DNA of 46,458 nt, from positions 1 to 46,458 of IMG/VR virus record IMGVR_UViG_3300020027_000016; one strand, given 5' to 3'. A model generated the notes under the pieces. That model had not been told where the DNA came from, did no database searches, and saw only the letters and a program-made list of their open reading frames with translations. How positions within the stretch are numbered: position 1 is the first letter of the stretch; the number at the start of each line of letters is the position of its first letter. A program made the translations under genes and the position numbers. Source of the DNA: a virus. Positions 8,656 to 15,279 of the stretch are shown piece after piece.

Positions 8656-9027
8656 TTACTCTCCAAAGGAAAGTGTATTCCAATTGAACTTTTTGGAAGT
8701 CTCCACTGATTCCTGTAACTCTTTTTCGATTGCAGCCTGTTGCTGTTGTAATTGAATTGAATGAAGTTGCATTCTTGCCTTGAATAAATCTACTGACTTC
8801 TGCTCATCAATGAGTGCCATCTGATGAACTTTTGCTTTCAGGAGAAGAAGTTCGGGGATTTCTTTTTCCGGAGCTTCCTTTTTCTCAAAGGGGAGTATAT
8901 CGCCTTGAGGGAGTACACTGGTATCTGGTGCAGTTGCCGCTGCGGGGGAATCATTAATGTCGGCGGCTGGAGCGGCACCGCTAGCATCTTTAGCATCTAG
9001 CCTATTAACTAACTCTAAGTCACTCAT
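8656..9027 (-). CDS. Coiled-coil protein of unknown function
   Basis: A 123-residue protein with an Ala/Pro/Asp-rich flexible first half and a helical second half (VHQMALIDEQKSVDLFKARM, then a Gln-rich run QLQQQQAAIEKELQ). No enzyme motif is present. It overlaps the upstream HTH protein by ATGA and abuts the fibre gene. An assembly or chaperone role for the fibre is possible, but nothing in the sequence proves it. Confidence 0.7.
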   Translation of the reverse strand: MSDLELVNRLDAKDASGAAPAADINDSPAAATAPDTSVLPQGDILPFEKKEAPEKEIPELLLLKAKVHQMALIDEQKSVDLFKARMQLHSIQLQQQQAAIEKELQESVETSKKFNWNTLSFGE

Positions 9028-9578
9028 TTAACCACTCCTCCTTCAACAACTTCATAATCACTTAATTCTTTCATATGAGGAGCATAAAGATGAAGATGGA
9101 CCTGATTCTTTTCTTCTTCATTCTTTCGACCTGACATTCTATCGGCGACGTCGGCCATTGACTTTGCAGCACTCGCTAGTGTCTTAGCATTTGCCTTTTC
9201 GAGCTTTGCGGGCAGGAGTCCCAAAGAATCTATAAGATTATTAAGTGCCATCTCTTCGGCTTCTGAACGTTTATTTTCTTTTCGAGCTTTTACTTCGTTA
9301 AGGACTCCAGTTAAGTTTTCGTCTTGAGAAGCAAAAGTACCAGAGGTTACTTTACCTGATTTAAGTTGGGAAACTCTGGAACCAGTCATTCCAAAAGTAT
9401 CACCAAGTTCTTTCTGAGTCTCATTACTCTCATGAGCAAGAATCGCAACTACTTTCCGTAACTCGGGCGGCACTGATACCTCACCACCTTGCCGCCCTCG
9501 GGAGTAAGGAATAATCTTATAGTCCATATTCTCAGGACTATTTAATCTCCGCTCGATTTCTTCATCTGAAATAATCAT
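9024..9578 (-). CDS. Helix-turn-helix DNA-binding protein, small terminase candidate
   Basis: This is the first gene of the leftward late block. Residues 52-74 (ETQKELGDTFGMTGSRVSQL) form a clear helix-turn-helix, followed by a helical, Ala/Lys-rich segment and a C-terminus with VHLHLYAPHM. A DNA-binding N-terminus, an oligomerising helical middle and a short tail is the plan of small terminase subunits, and no other small terminase is seen. TerL lies 4.8 kb downstream, so a late transcription regulator is an alternative. There is no clear ribosome binding site before 9578. The sigma-70 promoter at 9650-9678 lies just upstream. Confidence 0.6.
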   Translation of the reverse strand: MIISDEEIERRLNSPENMDYKIIPYSRGRQGGEVSVPPELRKVVAILAHESNETQKELGDTFGMTGSRVSQLKSGKVTSGTFASQDENLTGVLNEVKARKENKRSEAEEMALNNLIDSLGLLPAKLEKANAKTLASAAKSMADVADRMSGRKNEEEKNQVHLHLYAPHMKELSDYEVVEGGVVK

Positions 9579-9649
9579 AGATATTTGATTACTTAATTAT
9601 GGAACTGGAATACTTAATCTCTTACCTAGAATACTTTTATTTTAAATTC

Positions 9650-9678
9650 ATTATAACACTGCATTAAAAGAATGTCAA
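9650..9678 (-). promoter_or_regulatory. Consensus sigma-70 promoter for the late block
   Basis: On the minus strand, TTGACA (9678-9673) is followed by a 17-base spacer and TATAAT (9655-9650), a perfect match in boxes and spacing. Transcription should begin near 9643, about 65 bases before the HTH gene. The -35 box overlaps a TGTCAA half-site of the operator family found just to the right, suggesting repression or activation by a protein that binds there. Confidence 0.85.
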
Positions 9679-9712
9679 GAAGTATTTTTGATTTTTCTAT
9701 TGTTATCTTTTG

Positions 9713-9779
9713 TGTCGAATTCATGACACCTCATTGTCAAGAAATTATCATTAAGTTTCTAAGTGTCAAGAAATTGACA
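9713..9779. promoter_or_regulatory. Operator-like cluster, TGTC-N8-GACA
   Basis: Two full dyads, TGTCGAATTCATGACA (9713-9728) and TGTCAAGAAATTGACA (9764-9779), share outer arms TGTC/GACA eight bases apart. A partial copy, TGTCAAGAAATTATCA, lies between them at 9735-9750, and a half-site is in the late promoter at 9673. A further full copy sits at 11333-11348. Repeated dyads between divergent blocks are typical binding sites of a dimeric regulator. Which protein binds is not shown; the HTH protein at 9024-9578 or a host factor are candidates. Confidence 0.65.
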
Positions 9780-9894
9780 GGATTCCTAAAATTTAAAAAT
9801 TTGAAATTTTTATTTTTATGTTACCTAGATTCAGATGTTTCAAACTCTAAAGTTGTCCGTGATCAATATTGCCCCTGGTGACAGCACTAGGAGT

Positions 9895-9928
9895 CCCAAG
9901 AAAAACGCCCATATGGGGGCCTTCGGCC
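9895..9928 (-). terminator. Possible leftward terminator in the divergent region
   Basis: Read on the minus strand, the hairpin GGCC-GAA-GGCC (9928-9918) and the palindrome CCCATATGGG (9917-9908) are followed by CGTTTTTCTT. This could end leftward readthrough before it reaches the late promoter. The stems are short and adjacent, so the call is tentative. Confidence 0.35.
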
Positions 9929-9989
9929 TAGCAGATAGCAAGATGAAAGTCAAGCGATAAGCTAAAGAAAAATAAATACGATAGCCTTG

Positions 9990-10018
9990 TTGTAATGTAG
10001 GTGGACCTGTGTTATAGT
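9990..10018 (+). promoter_or_regulatory. Rightward promoter of the moron-like gene
   Basis: TTGTAA (9990-9995), a 17-base spacer and TATAGT (10013-10018) give a good sigma-70-type promoter about 50 bases ahead of the gene at 10067. Together with the strong terminator after that gene it makes a self-contained transcription unit. Confidence 0.6.
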
Positions 10019-10066
10019 CGTCTTGTTCGTTGGCAATGACGCCAGCAACAAGTGAGAGATAACACA

Positions 10067-10576
10067 ATGGACATGATTACGATTCGGACAGCGACACGGG
10101 GACGCGCACCGCAGGCGTTCAGCTATCAGGGTATCGGCAAGGTGACTGAGACTCGGGAACTCGAAACTAAGGCGGGCGAGAAGTTCCAGATCGACGAAGT
10201 GGAGACGGCTGGACTTTTTGAGTCACTCGATAGTGCTTTGGAAGCCACTGGCCTGAGCATGGAGGAAGTGTATTCGGCCATTGCTGATGCATTCAACACG
10301 AAGCAGCGGAACGAAGCATCCCCGGCCGCCGGCGTTGCTCCGCATGCGCTCGATAGCCTTGTCGCCTACATGGTCGAGAATGGCATCGTGGAGAACGACG
10401 AAAAGGAACTCAAGTCCTGGAAGCGCCGAATCAGCACGGCGGCTCCCGTTGTGTTCGATGGCCTCAGCACTCCAGCGGCAATCCTCTGGACTGGACTCCG
10501 GGATAAGGCTGGACGCTTGGCTCTCAAGTCGGGCTATACACCTGAACTGGAAAAGCCTGTTCTTGAGGAGGACTAA
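10067..10576 (+). CDS. G+C-rich, independently transcribed gene of unknown function (moron-like)
   Basis: The 169-residue product is not recognised. It is soluble, with a basic start (MDMITIRTATRGRAPQAF), an acidic middle (KFQIDEVETAGLFESLDSAL) and an amphipathic C-terminal half ending in ELEKPVLEED. No membrane span, Cys pair or catalytic motif is visible. The start at 10067 has GAGAG upstream; an in-frame GTG at 10052 is less likely. The gene is clearly richer in G+C than its neighbours and has its own promoter (9990-10018) and a strong terminator (10632-10673). These are hallmarks of a moron, a late-acquired cargo gene. Cargo at such sites often affects host defence or superinfection; that role is inference. 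Confidence 0.75.
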   Translation: MDMITIRTATRGRAPQAFSYQGIGKVTETRELETKAGEKFQIDEVETAGLFESLDSALEATGLSMEEVYSAIADAFNTKQRNEASPAAGVAPHALDSLVAYMVENGIVENDEKELKSWKRRISTAAPVVFDGLSTPAAILWTGLRDKAGRLALKSGYTPELEKPVLEED

Positions 10577-10631
10577 GGTTCTCAGTCAATACACGCATGA
10601 GTGGGGGTATCTACTCTCATTCATTCTTTGG

Positions 10632-10673
10632 CCCCCCTGTCAAGGTGACTTGACTCGGGGGCTTTTTCTTTTG
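10632..10673 (+). terminator. Strong rho-independent terminator
   Basis: GCCCCC (10632-10637) pairs with GGGGGC (10658-10663). After a 2x2 internal mismatch, GTCAAG pairs with CTTGAC around a GTGA loop of the GNRA type. The stem is followed by TTTTTCTTTT. It ends the transcript of the G+C-rich gene. Confidence 0.85.
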
Positions 10674-10727
10674 CTGGCGTCCCTCAAAACTGGACCTACG
10701 ATGCCCCTAGAACGCACGGCAATATGC

Positions 10728-10833
10728 CCAGGACGCGAGTTTAGCGGCAAACCATCTCCTACTATGGTTCAGGTCCTGGTGCGTCTCCTAGAGGCGCCTA
10801 CGCGCTTGTTGAGGTGTCCGTTCCCGGAAACGG
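10728..10833 (+). other. G+C-rich non-coding stretch with nested hairpins (candidate structured RNA)
   Basis: No credible gene lies between 10577 and 11500. This part is rich in G+C and folds well on paper. CCAGGAC (10728-10734) pairs with GTCCTGG (10773-10779), enclosing ACCAT/ATGGT (10751-10755 with 10764-10768). GCGTCTC/GAGGCGC follows (10781-10787 with 10791-10797, one wobble, CTA loop). CCGTT/AACGG comes last (10818-10822 with 10829-10833). Folding in an AT-rich genome suggests RNA function, but transferred host DNA is also possible. Strand is uncertain. Confidence 0.4.
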
Positions 10834-10876
10834 CCGAAAAGTGACCCCTCGCCTGATAAACATATCAATCTATTCA

Positions 10877-11169
10877 CTACATTAATGTAGCTATCAAAAA
10901 GCCATTACCTTATTCAATTTTCCCCTCGAAGAATCCGCCAAAACCCCGCCAAAAATCGGCCATATACCCACCAAAAATCTTCGGTGCGAAAACGTAAAAC
11001 ACGAGCGTTTAAGCCACGAACTCTCACTTTAGGGAGACCCTCCCCCTTACTCTCAACGCTGACGGCACCCTTATGTCCCCCAAATGAGACGGGTTTTCGG
11101 ACTGGTTTAGGGGGGTCTAATAATACATGTGTTAGATATATATATAGATTTATATATATATATATACAC
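10877..11169. other. Candidate replication origin: palindrome, phased repeats, AT tract
   Basis: A perfect 14-base palindrome (CTACATTAATGTAG, 10877-10890) is followed by three CCRCCAAAA repeats at 10935, 10946 and 10968. These are spaced 11 and 22 bases, so they lie on one face of the helix. The repeat group is bracketed by the inverted pair CGAAGA/TCTTCG (10927 and 10978). A pyrimidine-rich stretch and a run of mostly TA dinucleotides (about 11136-11165) follow, which would melt easily. Iterons plus an unwinding element is the usual plan of an initiator-dependent origin. No initiator was identified, so this is inference from layout. Confidence 0.4.
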
Positions 11170-11188
11170 ACAAAGATAACCTTATCCC

Positions 11189-11217
11189 TTGACCTCACGA
11201 CCCAACGGTGCTTTAAT
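11189..11217 (+). promoter_or_regulatory. Early-block promoter
   Basis: TTGACC (11189-11194), a 17-base spacer and TTTAAT (11212-11217) each miss the consensus by one base. It is the best rightward promoter before the early genes. The expected transcript would begin near 11224, immediately ahead of a CCTCCC-CAGA-GGGAGG hairpin (11226-11241), leaving a leader of roughly 280 bases before the first ORF at 11501. Confidence 0.6.
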
Positions 11218-11332
11218 GTGCCAGACCTCCCCAGAGGGAGGGGGGGAGTCTAGGCGAAGGACTTGTGAGACTTCCGTGAGCATGTCAAAATACCGGCCTA
11301 AAAGTCAGAAATTTGATGGGAAGAGGCGAAAG

Positions 11333-11348
11333 TGTCAAGATTTTGACA
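11333..11348. promoter_or_regulatory. TGTC-N8-GACA operator-like site in the early leader
   Basis: TGTCAAGATTTTGACA repeats the dyad of the 9713-9779 cluster with the same spacing. A half-site (TGTCAAAA) lies at 11283. It sits downstream of the early promoter, where bound protein could block elongation, so both blocks could answer to one regulator. Confidence 0.5.
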
Positions 11349-11500
11349 GGGAATTAGATAGAATATCTCGGGAAGTTCCATAGAAGTCTCCTCGAAGTTT
11401 CCGATAGGAAATTCCGATTAGGTAATCGAAATAGATAGCTAGACAGATAGAAGTGAATAGATTCTTGAGTGAGAGTGAGTCTCGATAAGGAAGTAAGAAT

Positions 11501-11554
11501 ATGAGCCGCCCGCACTCAGCTTTATGGTTATCGAAATTACAGAGACTGACATGA
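11501..11554 (+). CDS. 17-residue leader peptide coupled to the first early gene
   Basis: ATG at 11501 follows a good ribosome binding site (AAGGAAG, seven-base spacing), the best in this area. It encodes MSRPHSALWLSKLQRLT and stops in an ATGA that starts the next gene. The peptide is basic with one Trp and three Leu codons. A leader of this kind may simply feed ribosomes to the downstream gene or sense translation. Confidence 0.5.
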   Translation: MSRPHSALWLSKLQRLT

Positions 11555-11838
11555 ATAACATCGAAGTAGAAATAGACGAAAAGTGGAATTCCCGACGAAT
11601 ACTATTTGAAGGTGAGTCACTTGGAGCTATTACAGAGGCAAGTGGACTAGCTAAAATCCAGAAATACATCGAGCTCTGTCAGAATTGCGTAGAGTTACCT
11701 GAGATAGTCCGCGCCGCTGCCGAGCGAGTCAAGTGGAATTGGGATAATCCCGGTAAGGGTAAGGACTGGCCACAATTTCGAGCTAAGGAAAGACTAATCA
11801 AAAAGTTTCTAAAGGAAGCTGGGATCAAAGATAGTTAA
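11551..11838 (+). CDS. First main early gene, unknown function
   Basis: A 95-residue product starting MNNIEVEIDEKWNSRRILF. The start at 11551 is chosen because it overlaps the leader peptide as ATGA; an in-frame ATG at 11524 lacks a ribosome binding site. The second half is helical and basic with WNWDNPGKGKDWPQFRAKER. No family is recognised. First-expressed phage genes often act on the host, but nothing specific can be read here. Confidence 0.65.
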   Translation: MNNIEVEIDEKWNSRRILFEGESLGAITEASGLAKIQKYIELCQNCVELPEIVRAAAERVKWNWDNPGKGKDWPQFRAKERLIKKFLKEAGIKDS

Positions 11839-11867
11839 CCCTCGGAGTTACAAACAAGGATAAACAA

Positions 11868-12071
11868 ATGAAACACTTCGTGAATAAGTATTACCTAATT
11901 GAACAACTTTACAGACATTCTGTCTTTCACTCTGAGCACTGCAATACTTCAGATTGTAACTGTTCGATTGCGCCGCTGCGGGAAATTGCCGAATTCCTTA
12001 GCCGAGAATGCGTCTACGCTCCAGATACCAGAGCTAAGATTGACGATATGCTCGCTAGCTGGCCACTGTAA
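11868..12071 (+). CDS. 67-residue early protein with clustered Cys and His
   Basis: Preceded by AAGGATAAACAA, a usable ribosome binding site. The stretch HSEHCNTSDCNCS at about 21-33 groups three Cys and two His, which suggests a small metal site, followed by an alpha-helical end (REIAEFLSRECVY, KIDDMLASWPL). The reading is supported by start, position and Cys clustering. Function unknown. Confidence 0.6.
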   Translation: MKHFVNKYYLIEQLYRHSVFHSEHCNTSDCNCSIAPLREIAEFLSRECVYAPDTRAKIDDMLASWPL

Positions 12072-12087
12072 TCACCAGATACCAGAG
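12023..12087 (+). repeat. Direct repeats CCAGATACCAGAG
   Basis: The 13-base word CCAGATACCAGAG occurs at 12021-12033 and 12075-12087. Its core AGATACCAGAG recurs at 13097-13107. The second and third copies lie shortly before gene starts (12124 and 13122) and are followed by similar sequence (CTAGAGTA and CTAGGGTA). This looks like a shared regulatory site of the early block; no promoter boxes are evident. Confidence 0.4.
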
Positions 12088-12123
12088 TAGATACCTAAGT
12101 CAGAGCCTAGAGTAGGAATTAAA

Positions 12124-12300
12124 ATGACCTATCACGAATTACTAAGACAGATTGCCCAAATGACAGATTTTGAACTAGCACTAAATGTTACAATTATTGA
12201 TGAACTGGGGGATACTAAAGATGCTGAATTAACTTATCAACATGATGAGGCCGATTCCAGAATCCCAGTTATCTCTTACAGTGAACCAAGCGAATTTTAA
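12124..12300 (+). CDS. 58-residue acidic protein, unknown
   Basis: Starts MTYHELLRQIAQMTDFELAL and ends SYSEPSEF. The pattern (short helix, strand TIIDELGD, strand RIPVISYSE) resembles small phage proteins of unknown role. It is preceded by TAGGAATTAAA, a plausible ribosome binding site, and fills the gap between neighbours exactly as real genes here do. Confidence 0.65.
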   Translation: MTYHELLRQIAQMTDFELALNVTIIDELGDTKDAELTYQHDEADSRIPVISYSEPSEF

Positions 12301-12319
12301 TTTTAGGAAGTTTAGATCC

Positions 12320-12733
12320 ATGACCCAAAAAGAATTGATTATCCAGTATCTGAATGACGAACAGTTGAAAGTCGATTCAATTACATGGGATGAGGCCGGC
12401 ATAGGAGTTCTCGAAGCAAGACTAAAAGAGTTCGAAAACCTTGCTATCGAAATTCGGTCAAAGGCTACCGTAGTTTCTAAGGGTCTCCGAGAAAGGAAAT
12501 TGAAGCTCGGCAAAGGACTATGGGACAAAGGCACCTTGCCAATGGAAAATATCAAGGTCACTCGCAAGATAGGCGAGAAAGAGTTATCTAAATTCGAGAA
12601 AGGTGTCAAGACGTTTATCGATAGCGGATACGATGACTTGGACCTGATCGAATTTTACGGAGAAAAGAAAGAAAAGGAAGTTAGAGCGGCAATTTCACGG
12701 ATTAGAGGAATCGAGACTCCAGGAAGATTATAG
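12320..12733 (+). CDS. 137-residue helical basic protein, unknown
   Basis: The start at 12320 (MTQKELIIQYL) is preceded by AGGAAG nine bases upstream; longer versions lack such a site. The protein is rich in Lys and Glu. Its first third looks like helix-loop-helix (LIIQYLNDEQLKVDS) and the rest is charged helices with KEVRAAISRIRG near the end. It might bind nucleic acid, but there is no recognised domain. Confidence 0.65.
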   Translation: MTQKELIIQYLNDEQLKVDSITWDEAGIGVLEARLKEFENLAIEIRSKATVVSKGLRERKLKLGKGLWDKGTLPMENIKVTRKIGEKELSKFEKGVKTFIDSGYDDLDLIEFYGEKKEKEVRAAISRIRGIETPGRL

Positions 12734-12749
12734 TTTGAGAGAATTAAAA

Positions 12750-12995
12750 ATGGAAATTAATAAAGAGATTGATTACAAAAAGATGTTTCTAGAAGGATAT
12801 GAAGCTGAAGCAGTCACTAGTACCTTGTTTGTCGCTGAGATTGCCGCTATGACCACTTCGATTATGTGGCCAACTCGGGTAGGGATAGAACTACTCGTTT
12901 CGACCATCCGAGCGGCACCGACAGAAGAATTATCTAACGTGGTCCGTGATCTGGTAATTGAAAAAGTAGTAATGGCTCAGAGAACAGAATCATAA
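12750..12995 (+). CDS. 81-residue helical protein, unknown
   Basis: The ATG at 12750 follows GAGAG; an upstream TTG is less likely. The product MEINKEIDYKKMFLEGYEAE is followed by a mildly hydrophobic helix (VAEIAAMTTSIMWPTRVGI) and a helical C-terminus. No motif is recognised. Confidence 0.6.
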   Translation: MEINKEIDYKKMFLEGYEAEAVTSTLFVAEIAAMTTSIMWPTRVGIELLVSTIRAAPTEELSNVVRDLVIEKVVMAQRTES

Positions 12996-13050
12996 TTAAC
13001 TCATAAAATCTCGTCACAGCGAGTATAAATAGGTCACTAAGCTGTGAGCG

Positions 13051-13077
13051 TTTACTGATTGAAATCTAATCAGTAAA
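13051..13077 (+). promoter_or_regulatory. 10-bp perfect hairpin before the Cys-rich and helicase genes
   Basis: TTTACTGATT (13051-13060) pairs with AATCAGTAAA (13068-13077) around a seven-base loop. The pair CACAGC/GCTGTG just upstream (about 13016 and 13041) could form a second stem. No T run follows, so it is not a standard terminator. It lies in a 126-base gap, suggesting a processing or operator site. Confidence 0.4.
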
Positions 13078-13121
13078 GATGACACCAGGTATAAAGAGAT
13101 ACCAGAGTCTAGGGTAATAAG

Positions 13122-13394
13122 ATGGAAGCAAGGACTAAATTTGCCGCTCGGGGAAAGTATTGGAAATATGTAGAGAATTTAGGTTCTATTTCTCTTGCAC
13201 CTAAGAAAAAAGAAAAGAGAAAGCACAGCGGCAAGTGTGTCGAAGAAGTTAATGAAGACTTAATGAAAAAAGGTTTATGTAGACGCTGTAGGTCTCCAAG
13301 AGAATCTATAACTAATACATTGTGTAATATTTGTAGAAGGTTGGCAATTATTCAAACTAACTGCTCAACAATAATAAAAACATGCCAAAACTAA
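13122..13394 (+). CDS. Small zinc-ribbon protein
   Basis: A basic 90-residue protein with CRRCRSPRES then 8 residues then CNICRRL (about residues 52-74), a four-Cys ribbon. The N-terminal part is Lys/Arg-rich (KKKEKRKHSGK). A basic tail plus zinc ribbon suggests nucleic-acid binding. It overlaps the helicase gene by 13 bases. Confidence 0.7.
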   Translation: MEARTKFAARGKYWKYVENLGSISLAPKKKEKRKHSGKCVEEVNEDLMKKGLCRRCRSPRESITNTLCNICRRLAIIQTNCSTIIKTCQN

Positions 13395-15067
13395 TCTCTA
13401 TCTGCCCAAGGTGCAATAAAAAGGCTCATGAGGTATCTCATCAGATATCGAAGTATGCCAAGGGAAGAATTATTACTCTTTCTTGCGGACATAATCTATT
13501 TGAGAAGATACTTGATAAGAAGGCATGGGAAGAATTAGGGACATTCAGAGGTAAAAAGAAAAGTCCTAGACCATATCAAGGTGAAGCATATGAATTTGCT
13601 AGAGAGTCTGGATTTAGATGCCTTATTGCCGATGACCCGGGTATCGGTAAGACAATCGAGACTCTCTTGCCGCTCCGTCTCCACGGAGATATCCTTTATC
13701 CTTGCCTCATCGTAGTCAAGTCCGCTCTGAAACGTCAATACGCAGGTGAAGTCTTTACGTGGCTTGACGTGATTCCAGATATCATTGAAAGTAGTGATAA
13801 CGATTTTGCCGCTAGCGAAGTCACCATTATTACTTATGATATGTTGAACCGCATCAAAGCTCGTTGCGAAAAAGAATACGATAAGGAATGTGATGATATC
13901 AGGAAAGAACTCGGTCTAGGACAGTATCAAAGAATTCCCGAAGAATCCGCACCGCTCAAGAAGAGTCCTTTTGCCGGCCGTTTTCAGACCCTCATTCTAG
14001 ACGAATGCCAGCAGATAAGGAATCAGTCTTCGAAGCGAGCGCAATGTGTTCGTGAGATAGCGAAAGATATACCTCATATTCTAGCAAGTTCTGGCACTCC
14101 AATCCAGAATCATGCCGGTGAGTATTTCACCATTCTCAATATCCTTCGACCAGAAATGTTCTATGATTATAAGGCATATGTCTATAATTATTGCGACTGG
14201 TATGAGGGGTCAATGGGAAAGATGAAAATTGGCGGATTGCGAGATCCAATCGGATTCAAGGAAAAGACAAAAGATTTCATTATCCGACGAACGAAAGAGG
14301 AAGTCTTAAAGGACCTCCCTAAATTGGATAGAAAGTTTGTCGAGTGTGACTTCCAAAATCAAAAAATGAAAGACGCATACGCAGCCGCTCACGAAGAGTT
14401 CTTAGAGGCTTATAATGATGAGTCCAGTGAGGCTACTCACATTCTCGCCAAGATGAGTAAGCTCCGGCACATTAGTGGATTGAATAAAGTGCCGTTCTGT
14501 GCCGAATTCATTACTGATTTCCTGAATGATACGAATAAGAAAATCGTAGTATTCACGCATCATCTAGACGTTGCGGATATGCTCACTAAGCTAATCGACT
14601 ATGAGATTCGGCAAATGAATGCCGAAGAGTCTGATTTAGCTGACTGCCTTGTCTATAGCGCAGATAAGAACTCTGACCAGCGAGAAAACATTAAGCAAGA
14701 CTTCATTAAGAATCCCCGCCGAAGAGTATTGATTGGTGCCACAAAGTCTATCGGTGAAGGAGTAGATGGACTTCAGGACGTTTGCGAAGATTTCATTATG
14801 CTGGAACGGCAGTGGAATCCAAAAGTTGAAGAACAATGTGAAGCTAGATTCGTTCGATCTGGTAGTGTGGCGCAAAGTGTGAGCGGCAATTACTTACTAA
14901 CCACTGGAACCATTGATGAGTTCTTTACTAACCTACTCGAAATAAAGAGAGCTAACGTCAATAGCGCGTTAGATGGCAAAGAAATCGAATTCGGTGAGCA
15001 AAATCTTATGAAAGAATTGGCTGATATTCTTGCGAGGAAAGGGAGTAAGGCATGGAAACTAATTTGA
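13382..15067 (+). CDS. SNF2-family DNA helicase/translocase
   Basis: The 561-residue protein has both RecA-like lobes. Motif I is DDPGIGKT at 84-91. Motif II is LILDECQQ at 204-211, with Cys in place of Ala/Gly in the DExQ box. Motif III is ASSGTPIQN. The second lobe has VVFTHH, ATKSIGEGVDGLQ and LERQWNPKVEEQCEARFVRSG, the expected motif V and VI regions. An N-terminal zinc ribbon (C8, C11 and CGH at 35-37) precedes the core. Compact SNF2 enzymes in phages move along duplex DNA and are linked to replication, recombination or displacement of bound proteins. Confidence 0.9.
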   Translation: MPKLISICPRCNKKAHEVSHQISKYAKGRIITLSCGHNLFEKILDKKAWEELGTFRGKKKSPRPYQGEAYEFARESGFRCLIADDPGIGKTIETLLPLRLHGDILYPCLIVVKSALKRQYAGEVFTWLDVIPDIIESSDNDFAASEVTIITYDMLNRIKARCEKEYDKECDDIRKELGLGQYQRIPEESAPLKKSPFAGRFQTLILDECQQIRNQSSKRAQCVREIAKDIPHILASSGTPIQNHAGEYFTILNILRPEMFYDYKAYVYNYCDWYEGSMGKMKIGGLRDPIGFKEKTKDFIIRRTKEEVLKDLPKLDRKFVECDFQNQKMKDAYAAAHEEFLEAYNDESSEATHILAKMSKLRHISGLNKVPFCAEFITDFLNDTNKKIVVFTHHLDVADMLTKLIDYEIRQMNAEESDLADCLVYSADKNSDQRENIKQDFIKNPRRRVLIGATKSIGEGVDGLQDVCEDFIMLERQWNPKVEEQCEARFVRSGSVAQSVSGNYLLTTGTIDEFFTNLLEIKRANVNSALDGKEIEFGEQNLMKELADILARKGSKAWKLI

Positions 15068-15279
15068 AATTTGTAGTAGTAAATAAATCTATATCTAGTC
15101 ATTGTTGTTTTGATGCTACTGTAATGGATACAACTAAGCCAGTTACTTACAACGTCAAAGGAAAGGAAATACAATTTATTGATTCTGAAGGAGTGGCTCA
15201 TTTTAAACCAGTGTGCGAATGCTTTACTATGGATGATGCTATTTTAATTTGTAAGGCATTAAATGACCTGGAAAGATGA
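15052..15279 (+). CDS. 75-residue protein, unknown
   Basis: It overlaps the helicase end by 16 bases and the next gene by 17. The sequence is mostly beta (LKFVVVNKSISSHCC, KGKEIQFIDSEGVAHF) with a short C-terminal helix and scattered Cys that do not form a clear metal site. No family recognised. Confidence 0.65.
   Translation: METNLKFVVVNKSISSHCCFDATVMDTTKPVTYNVKGKEIQFIDSEGVAHFKPVCECFTMDDAILICKALNDLER

Noticed and set aside
9840-10067. Leftward 75-residue ORF with hydrophobic stretches
   Set aside because: It covers the rightward promoter and hairpins of the moron-like unit, has no ribosome binding site and its hydrophobic parts come from noncoding hairpin sequence.
10061-10085. Resemblance of ATGGACATGATTACG to the start of lacZ-alpha vector sequence
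   Set aside because: The match is short, differs at the second codon and the sequence diverges at once, so vector contamination is not supported.
10067-10576. Calling the G+C-rich gene a toxin, anti-CRISPR or antitoxin
   Set aside because: The context is suggestive but no motif or homologue is recognised, so no such function is assigned.
10281-10844. 187-residue ORF in another frame of the G+C-rich gene
   Set aside because: It overlaps the better ORF, runs through the strong terminator, and has Ser/Arg/Leu-rich composition typical of a shadow frame in G+C-rich DNA.
10914-11253. Two opposed ORFs over the candidate origin
   Set aside because: Both read through the repeats and TA tract (runs of Ile-Tyr), lack ribosome binding sites and have no protein-like pattern.
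13051-13077. Rho-independent terminator
   Set aside because: The hairpin is good but no T run follows on either strand, so it is kept only as a regulatory hairpin.
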